This document shows positions 60,069-64,000 of a stretch of DNA of 64,000 nt, in pieces. The position numbers and the translations under genes are program-made. Each line of letters starts with the position of its first letter. Positions within the stretch are counted from its first letter, which is position 1. Source of the stretch: Massilia frigida (GTDB lineage: Bacteria; Pseudomonadota; Gammaproteobacteria; Burkholderiales; Burkholderiaceae_D); the NCBI RefSeq assembly GCF_011682175.1, contig NZ_WHJG01000027.1, positions 44,504 to 108,503 on the forward strand, read 5' to 3'. The notes beneath the pieces are model-generated. The model was given only the letters and a program-made list of their open reading frames with translations, ran no database searches and had not been told where the DNA came from.

Positions 60069-60647
60069 ATGATCGGACGTATTTCCGGAATTTTGCTCGA
60101 AAAAAATCCGCCGCAGTTGCTGATCGATTGCAATGGCGTCGGGTATGAAGTCGATGTGCCGATGAGTACCTATTACGACTTGCCCGCGCTCGGCGCGCAG
60201 GTCACCTTGTTTACCCATCAGGCGATCCGCGAAGATGCGCATTTGCTGTTTGGCTTCGGCAACGTGGCGGAGCGCGCCGTGTTCCGCCAATTGATCAAGA
60301 TCACGGGTGTGGGTGCGCGCACGGCGCTGTCGATCCTGTCGGGCATGACGGTGAACGACTTGGCCCAGGCCGTGACCTTGCAGGAAGCCGGCCGCCTGGT
60401 GAAGGTGCCCGGCATCGGCAAGAAGACGGCGGAACGCTTGCTGCTGGAACTGAAGGGCAAGCTCGGCGCCGACCTCGGCTCGGTGGGCGGCGTGGTGCAG
60501 CATGATGCGAAATCTGACATCCTGAACGCGCTGCTGGCCTTGGGGTATTCTGACAAGGAGGCCACGGCCGCGCTGAGGAATATGCCGGCCGGCAGCACTG
60601 TGTCGGACGGCATCAAGTTCGCGCTCAAGGCGCTGTCCAAAGGCTGA
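60069..60647 (+). CDS. ruvA: Holliday junction DNA helicase subunit RuvA
   Basis: A 192-residue junction-binding protein. The N-terminal OB-fold ([20 protein letters not shown]), two helix-hairpin-helix motifs ([33 protein letters not shown]) and the C-terminal domain III that binds RuvB ([17 protein letters not shown]) are all present. It lies between ruvC and ruvB on the same transcript. Confidence 0.97.
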   Translation: MIGRISGILLEKNPPQLLIDCNGVGYEVDVPMSTYYDLPALGAQVTLFTHQAIREDAHLLFGFGNVAERAVFRQLIKITGVGARTALSILSGMTVNDLAQAVTLQEAGRLVKVPGIGKKTAERLLLELKGKLGADLGSVGGVVQHDAKSDILNALLALGYSDKEATAALRNMPAGSTVSDGIKFALKALSKG

Positions 60648-60683
60648 GCGTCTTTGCGCTAACATTTACACGAAGGTTCATTC

Positions 60684-61748
60684 ATGAGTATCCAGACCGA
60701 CGATTTCAGCGAGCAGCGCATCATCGCGCCCACGCCCGCATCGCCCAACGAAGAGGCGATCGAGCGCGCGCTACGGCCCAAGCAGCTCGACGAATATGTC
60801 GGCCAGGAGAAGATCCGCGGCCAGCTTGAGATTTTCATTTCGGCCGCGCGCAAGCGGCGCGAAGCGCTCGATCACACCTTGCTGTTCGGGCCGCCGGGGC
60901 TGGGCAAGACCACCTTGGCGCACATCATCGCGCGCGAGATGGGCGTCAATTTGCGCCAGACTTCCGGCCCGGTGCTGGAGCGCCCGGGCGACCTGGCCGC
61001 GATTCTCACCAATCTCGAAGCGAACGATGTGCTGTTTATCGACGAGATTCACCGCCTGTCGCCGGTGGTGGAAGAGATTCTGTATCCGGCGCTGGAAGAC
61101 TACCAGATCGATATCATGATTGGCGAAGGGCCGGCGGCGCGTTCGGTCAAGCTGGACCTGCAACCGTTCACGCTGGTTGGCGCCACCACGCGCGCCGGCA
61201 TGCTGACCAACCCGCTGCGCGACCGTTTCGGCATCGTGGCGCGGCTGGAGTTTTATAACACGTCGGAATTGACCCGGATTGTGACGCGCAGCGCGTCGCT
61301 CTTGAATGCGCCGATTGTGGAAGAGGGCGCGCGCGAGATCGCGCTGCGCGCGCGTGGCACCCCGCGTATCGCCAACCGCCTGCTGCGGCGTGTGCGCGAT
61401 TACGCGGAGGTGAAGGGGACTGGTGAAATCACCAAACCCATGGCCGATGCCGCGCTGGTGATGCTCGACGTCGATTCGGTGGGTTTTGACGTCATGGACC
61501 GCAAGCTGCTCGAAGCGGTGCTGTTCAAGTTCGGCGGCGGGCCGGTCGGCATTGGCAACCTGGCGGCCGCCATCGGCGAGGAAAGCGATACGATTGAGGA
61601 TGTGCTCGAACCGTATCTGATCCAGCAGGGCTATTTGCAGCGCACGCCGCGCGGGCGCATCGCCACGCCGCTGGCGTATCAGCATTTCGGCCTGGCCGCG
61701 CCGCGCACCAGCCCGACGGGCGACTTGTGGGATAACCTGGGGGGCTGA
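60684..61748 (+). CDS. ruvB: Holliday junction branch-migration ATPase RuvB
   Basis: A 354-residue AAA+ motor. Walker A is [14 protein letters not shown], Walker B is FIDEIHRL, sensor 1 is GATTRAGML and the C-terminal winged helix ends [14 protein letters not shown]. It follows ruvA after 36 bases. It meets the YidD-like gene tail to tail, with 9 bases between the stops. Confidence 0.98.
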   Translation: MSIQTDDFSEQRIIAPTPASPNEEAIERALRPKQLDEYVGQEKIRGQLEIFISAARKRREALDHTLLFGPPGLGKTTLAHIIAREMGVNLRQTSGPVLERPGDLAAILTNLEANDVLFIDEIHRLSPVVEEILYPALEDYQIDIMIGEGPAARSVKLDLQPFTLVGATTRAGMLTNPLRDRFGIVARLEFYNTSELTRIVTRSASLLNAPIVEEGAREIALRARGTPRIANRLLRRVRDYAEVKGTGEITKPMADAALVMLDVDSVGFDVMDRKLLEAVLFKFGGGPVGIGNLAAAIGEESDTIEDVLEPYLIQQGYLQRTPRGRIATPLAYQHFGLAAPRTSPTGDLWDNLGG

Positions 61749-61757
61749 GCCAGCCGG

Positions 61758-62240
61758 TTACGTGCGTCGGCGGCCGTTTCTTCTGGGCGGGATATGCGTG
61801 GCCTCTTCGCGCTTGCGCTCGCGTCGCTTGTTCCACCAGTCGCAGCAGTGGGCGCCGTCGCCGCAGCCGGAGAAGCAGTCGCATGCCCGGCTGGTCGTCG
61901 GCGTCGGCAGATCGCATGGGCATTCGCCCGGGACGTCGCAGGGAACGTCGCAAAATCCTGCCTGGTGGTTGGCGGAGAGCAGCCGTGACGGAGCAGGTTG
62001 TGCTGCCGTGGGGGGCCCCACCATGGGCCGATAGCGGCGATAGGCAATGCCGCATTTGCGCAGGCGCCCGTTCAGGATCGCCAAGCCATCCCACAGCCCG
62101 AAGCGGCGAATGGCGCGTGCGCCGAGGTGCGAGCAGCTGGCGTTGCCGGTGTAGGCGCAGTAGGCACAGCGAAAACCCTTGTATGGCGACAGATGACGCT
62201 GGTAGAAACCGATGGCCGATAGTGCGAGTGTTTTCATCAT
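61758..62240 (-). CDS. YidD family protein with cysteine-rich C-terminal tail
   Basis: A 160-residue protein. The first 75 residues match YidD (membrane protein insertion efficiency factor): ALSAIGFYQRHLSPYKGFRC, then YTGNASCSHLGARAIRRFG and LRKCG. YidD is normally 70-85 residues. Here about 75 more residues follow, with closely spaced cysteines (CDVPCDVPGECPCD, CDCFSGCGDGAHCCDWW) and a basic end. The tail could bind metal or form disulfides. It is not in the rpmH-rnpA-yidD-yidC locus, since those genes are not nearby. Confidence 0.85.
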   Translation of the reverse strand: MMKTLALSAIGFYQRHLSPYKGFRCAYCAYTGNASCSHLGARAIRRFGLWDGLAILNGRLRKCGIAYRRYRPMVGPPTAAQPAPSRLLSANHQAGFCDVPCDVPGECPCDLPTPTTSRACDCFSGCGDGAHCCDWWNKRRERKREEATHIPPRRNGRRRT

Positions 62241-62462
62241 GGTGCGGTATCACCGTCTCTTGCAACGGCGCCTGTTTGATTGCCAAGAAGAACATTCCGC
62301 ACAAAGTATGGTCGCCGCATTCTTCCAGAACAAGCAGGTATTTACGAGGCTTTTCTACCGTAAACTAGGAGTAACGTTCGATGGAAGCACAGTCTGTGAG
62401 CGCGTCAGACACGCCGATGCATTAAATCCGCGCCGTATATGACGACGCGACCATCCGCGTTG
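62241..62462. other. Start of the low-GC right-end patch, no gene seen
   Basis: 222 bases between the YidD-like gene and the first unknown gene. GC content falls from here to the window end. A short open frame on the plus strand at 62212-62442 looks like chance, since it overlaps the YidD start and has no family likeness. Confidence 0.4.
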
Positions 62463-62987
62463 TCACGCCGAGTTTTCGCTCCATCGTTTCATATCTATTG
62501 GTGATATTTTTGGTTCCGCTACGCCAAATTTATTTTCGGAAAAATCGAAATAGGTTTTTCCAGTAGGTTCTATTAACGTATTTCGAATAATATTTTCAAT
62601 AACCATCTTTCGTGGGTCGCCAACTCCAGTAATGGCCGCCTTGATTAACCTCAGGTTGTTGAAAAAATCGTCAGGGAGAATGACATCACTTTCTTCATCA
62701 CGCAGTTGTGAGGTAGATGTGTAAATTTGATGCGGCCTCATAACGAAATTCGTACCAATCTCCACTGGGAGCCCTGCCTCTACCAATGCCCGAATTTCTT
62801 TCCGATCATTTATCCAATTATTAAAGGAATATAGTATCTCCATATAAATATTCGCTATCTCTTCTGAGGCGAATTTCCTTATTATAAATCGTCCGGTTTG
62901 GTCCGCGCTGTAATACATATCACCAATGCCACTAGGCATGTACTCTATGAGCACCCGTTCCTGGGAAATTTCTTTAAAAGTTCTCAT
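62463..62987 (-). CDS. Unknown low-GC protein, possible immunity partner
   Basis: A 174-residue soluble protein with AT-rich codons unlike the rest of the window. It begins MRTFKEISQERVLIEYMPSG and includes FNNWINDRKEIRALVEAG, an amphipathic helix pattern. No signal or membrane segment is present. It lies 12 bases after another low-GC unknown gene on the same strand, a spacing typical of toxin-immunity pairs in polymorphic toxin arrays. No family was recognised, so that idea rests on context only. Confidence 0.7.
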   Translation of the reverse strand: MRTFKEISQERVLIEYMPSGIGDMYYSADQTGRFIIRKFASEEIANIYMEILYSFNNWINDRKEIRALVEAGLPVEIGTNFVMRPHQIYTSTSQLRDEESDVILPDDFFNNLRLIKAAITGVGDPRKMVIENIIRNTLIEPTGKTYFDFSENKFGVAEPKISPIDMKRWSENSA

Positions 62988-62999
62988 TTTTAGTATCCT

Positions 63000-63551
63000 T
63001 TAAAGTCCGTCAATCCATATAATTTTTTCATTTGCCGGAGACCAGTGGAAGTTCGCTGATGGTTTAGGGCGGTTCAATCGCTTTGCCAAATCCAGCAAAG
63101 CGGGGTGTTGATTGCCTGCGAGTCCATTGCGCGTACGCTCCAAAGCCGATGCGGCCTTTGGATTATCCAGCGCATCCTTTAGATGCAGTGAGTCTGGATA
63201 GAAGTCACGCAGTACCCAGTCTGGTCCTTTTTCATAAACTTTGGCTACGTCAAGCGTATTTTTCAATGCCGGATCTCTACGGACAACTCTCCCCGCATCT
63301 TCCAAAATTGTAGCTGATTCATTGAGGTCACTAATTCGTTTTTGATACCATCTCTTCAACGCTATGTTTGGATTATTTTCAGATAAAAATAATAGACCTT
63401 TACCCATGTCGTTATACACATCTTTTTTTATAATAAAATCAACGACTTGCGCCTGACATCGGTAGGGCGCCGTCGACATGAAACGACAGAGAGTCAGTGC
63501 GGTTGATCTTAAAATACCCGCATTTCGCTTAATTTTTAGGCAAAACCTCAT
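63000..63551 (-). CDS. Unknown low-GC protein, possible detached toxin C-terminus
   Basis: A 183-residue open frame starting at ATG 63551, with no ribosome site there. The convincing part begins near VVDFIIKKDVYNDMGKG (about residue 37); the earlier part may be junction sequence. The C-terminal half ends ANFHWSPANEKIIWIDGL. The frame is open upstream of the start but soon meets a stop. The lack of a good start and a small copy of its KDVYNDMG segment nearby suggest it is the tail of a once longer protein. A role as a C-terminal toxin domain is possible, not shown. Confidence 0.6.
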   Translation of the reverse strand: MRFCLKIKRNAGILRSTALTLCRFMSTAPYRCQAQVVDFIIKKDVYNDMGKGLLFLSENNPNIALKRWYQKRISDLNESATILEDAGRVVRRDPALKNTLDVAKVYEKGPDWVLRDFYPDSLHLKDALDNPKAASALERTRNGLAGNQHPALLDLAKRLNRPKPSANFHWSPANEKIIWIDGL

Positions 63552-63614
63552 GGAAATCGCCGCCCCGGGTTGAAATGACGTTGCGCGGAAAAAGATGTGT
63601 ATAACGATATGGGT
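63402..63614. repeat. 26-base inverted repeat of coding origin
   Basis: 63402-63427 and 63589-63614 are reverse complements at 25 of 26 bases (one C/T change), 161 bases apart. In the unknown gene (minus strand) the block encodes KKDVYNDMG. On the plus strand the other arm encodes EKDVYNDMG and then stops after RPILPS. The only difference is synonymous (Asp codons), so both come from one coding ancestor. Confidence 0.85.
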
Positions 63615-63653
63615 CAGAGGCCAATCCTCCCAAGTTAAGGAGTCCGCACCCCC
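63552..63653. other. Junction region between unknown gene and remnant
   Basis: About 100 bases without a gene on their own. It contains the plus-strand arm of the 26-base inverted repeat and the segment CCAAGTTAAGGAGTCCGCAC. It has the look of a recombination junction, not of a regulatory region. Confidence 0.4.
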
Positions 63654-63914
63654 TCAACATGGTTTTTGCGTCATGAATTTGTGCGGCTTCGGTCTGGATT
63701 TGCGCGGTTTCGATAGATTTTCTCGATGAAGGTATGTGTGCTTCCCAAGCAATTTGAGCAGTTTGTGCAAGTGCATGGCGATCTGTTTTCCCAGCAATAG
63801 TGCCGGCATCACGGGTTTCAGTGCGGTATGGGCGTAGGCGTGGTTGATGCGGTCGACGGCACGCAGGTCAGCCCATGCCCTTATACATAAGTCCGTAGCG
63901 TTCCAAAAAGTCGT
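63654..63914 (-). pseudogene. Remnant reading frame without start codon
   Basis: An open stretch of about 87 codons on the minus strand. The convincing part reads AVDRINHAYAHTALKPVMPA, then LLGKQIAMHLHKLLKLLG, and ends FMTQKPC. There is no ATG or GTG before its middle. It overlaps the end of the partial gene at 63868. It looks like the tail of a displaced gene, perhaps a transposase, but no family was recognised. Chance cannot be excluded. Confidence 0.4.
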
Positions 63915-64000
63915 TTACATTCAATGAGTTGCCAGAGGGGCTTGTAAACTTTGCCAAGATCGCGTTTACTCTTGCCTTTTGGGTGGCGCACTTGGACAAG
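63868..64000 (-). CDS. C-terminal end of an unknown protein running off the window
   Basis: The minus strand is open from the right edge to a TGA at 63868-63870, encoding 43 residues that end NVNDFLERYGLMYKGMG. The mixture of charged and hydrophobic residues and moderate GC look like real coding sequence. Only the tail is present, so the function cannot be stated. It points in the same direction as the two unknown genes downstream of it. Confidence 0.5.
   Translation of the reverse strand, partial: LSKCATQKARVNAILAKFTSPSGNSLNVNDFLERYGLMYKGMG

Noticed and set aside
62212..62442. 76-codon frame on the plus strand
   Set aside because: It overlaps the YidD start on the other strand, has no ribosome site and no recognisable sequence.

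Overview
The window looks like chromosomal DNA of a high-GC betaproteobacterium, most likely Oxalobacteraceae of the Massilia/Telluria/Duganella type. This is inferred from gene order and family content: rsmB, DUF4390, ntrY, ntrX and DUF3567 in a row, lysM-dprA-smg-topB, dusB-fis-purH-ruvCAB, PEP-CTERM proteins and Coq7-type ubiquinone synthesis. No database search was possible. Most of the window is conserved housekeeping DNA. The accessory material is the low-GC right end (from about 62.4 kb), one lower-GC gene at 21.9-22.4 kb, and repeat-rich gaps.

Layout. 1-8.2 kb: the C-terminal part of RsmB (cut by the window edge), a DUF4390 exported protein, an NtrY-like kinase with an NtrX-like regulator lacking the AAA+ domain, a small CobW-like protein without a P-loop, DUF3567, a class II glutamine amidotransferase, an EAL-HDOD protein and an SPW-repeat membrane protein. 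8.7-14.8 kb: metH (minus strand), a lone BrnA-type antitoxin, and fmt and def separated by a repeat-filled gap. 15-21.6 kb: a LysM protein, dprA, smg, topB and a GNAT acetyltransferase. 21.9-24.2 kb: an unknown lower-GC gene, then coaE-coaD, in which CoaD carries a C-terminal HD-type hydrolase domain. A divergent tetR gene shares the promoter region with coaE, and two similar TTGG-N8-CCAA palindromes lie there.

24.9-32.2 kb is one minus-strand block of tightly overlapping genes: a CHASE3-GAF hybrid kinase with three receivers, CheR, a receiverless CheB, a receiver-kinase, and two unknown proteins. It has no chemoreceptor, CheA or CheW. 32.4-44.5 kb is rich in ABC-2 type exporters: an ATPase with a permease-M1 peptidase fusion, and two NatAB-like pairs. 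Among them lie an unknown gene, coq7, osmC and a secreted TAP-like hydrolase. 44.6-50.4 kb holds rplM-rpsI with a good sigma-70 promoter and a terminator, a repeat region, argC, two tandemly duplicated HAF-repeat PEP-CTERM proteins and erpA. 50.4-62.2 kb holds anmK and an M23 peptidase (minus strand), tyrS-dtd, a PEBP-like protein, a histidine phosphatase, dusB-fis, purH, ruvC-ruvA-ruvB and a YidD protein with a cysteine-rich tail. 62.4-64 kb is a low-GC patch with two unknown genes, a remnant, a partial gene and an inverted repeat of coding origin.

The items most worth following are the CoaD-HD fusion with its neighbouring regulator, the receptor-less CheR/CheB/kinase block, the duplicated PEP-CTERM genes (one with its sorting signal buried by a C-terminal extension), the palindrome family in the gaps, and the rearranged right-end patch. 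Large open frames antisense to real genes are high-GC artefacts and were left out.
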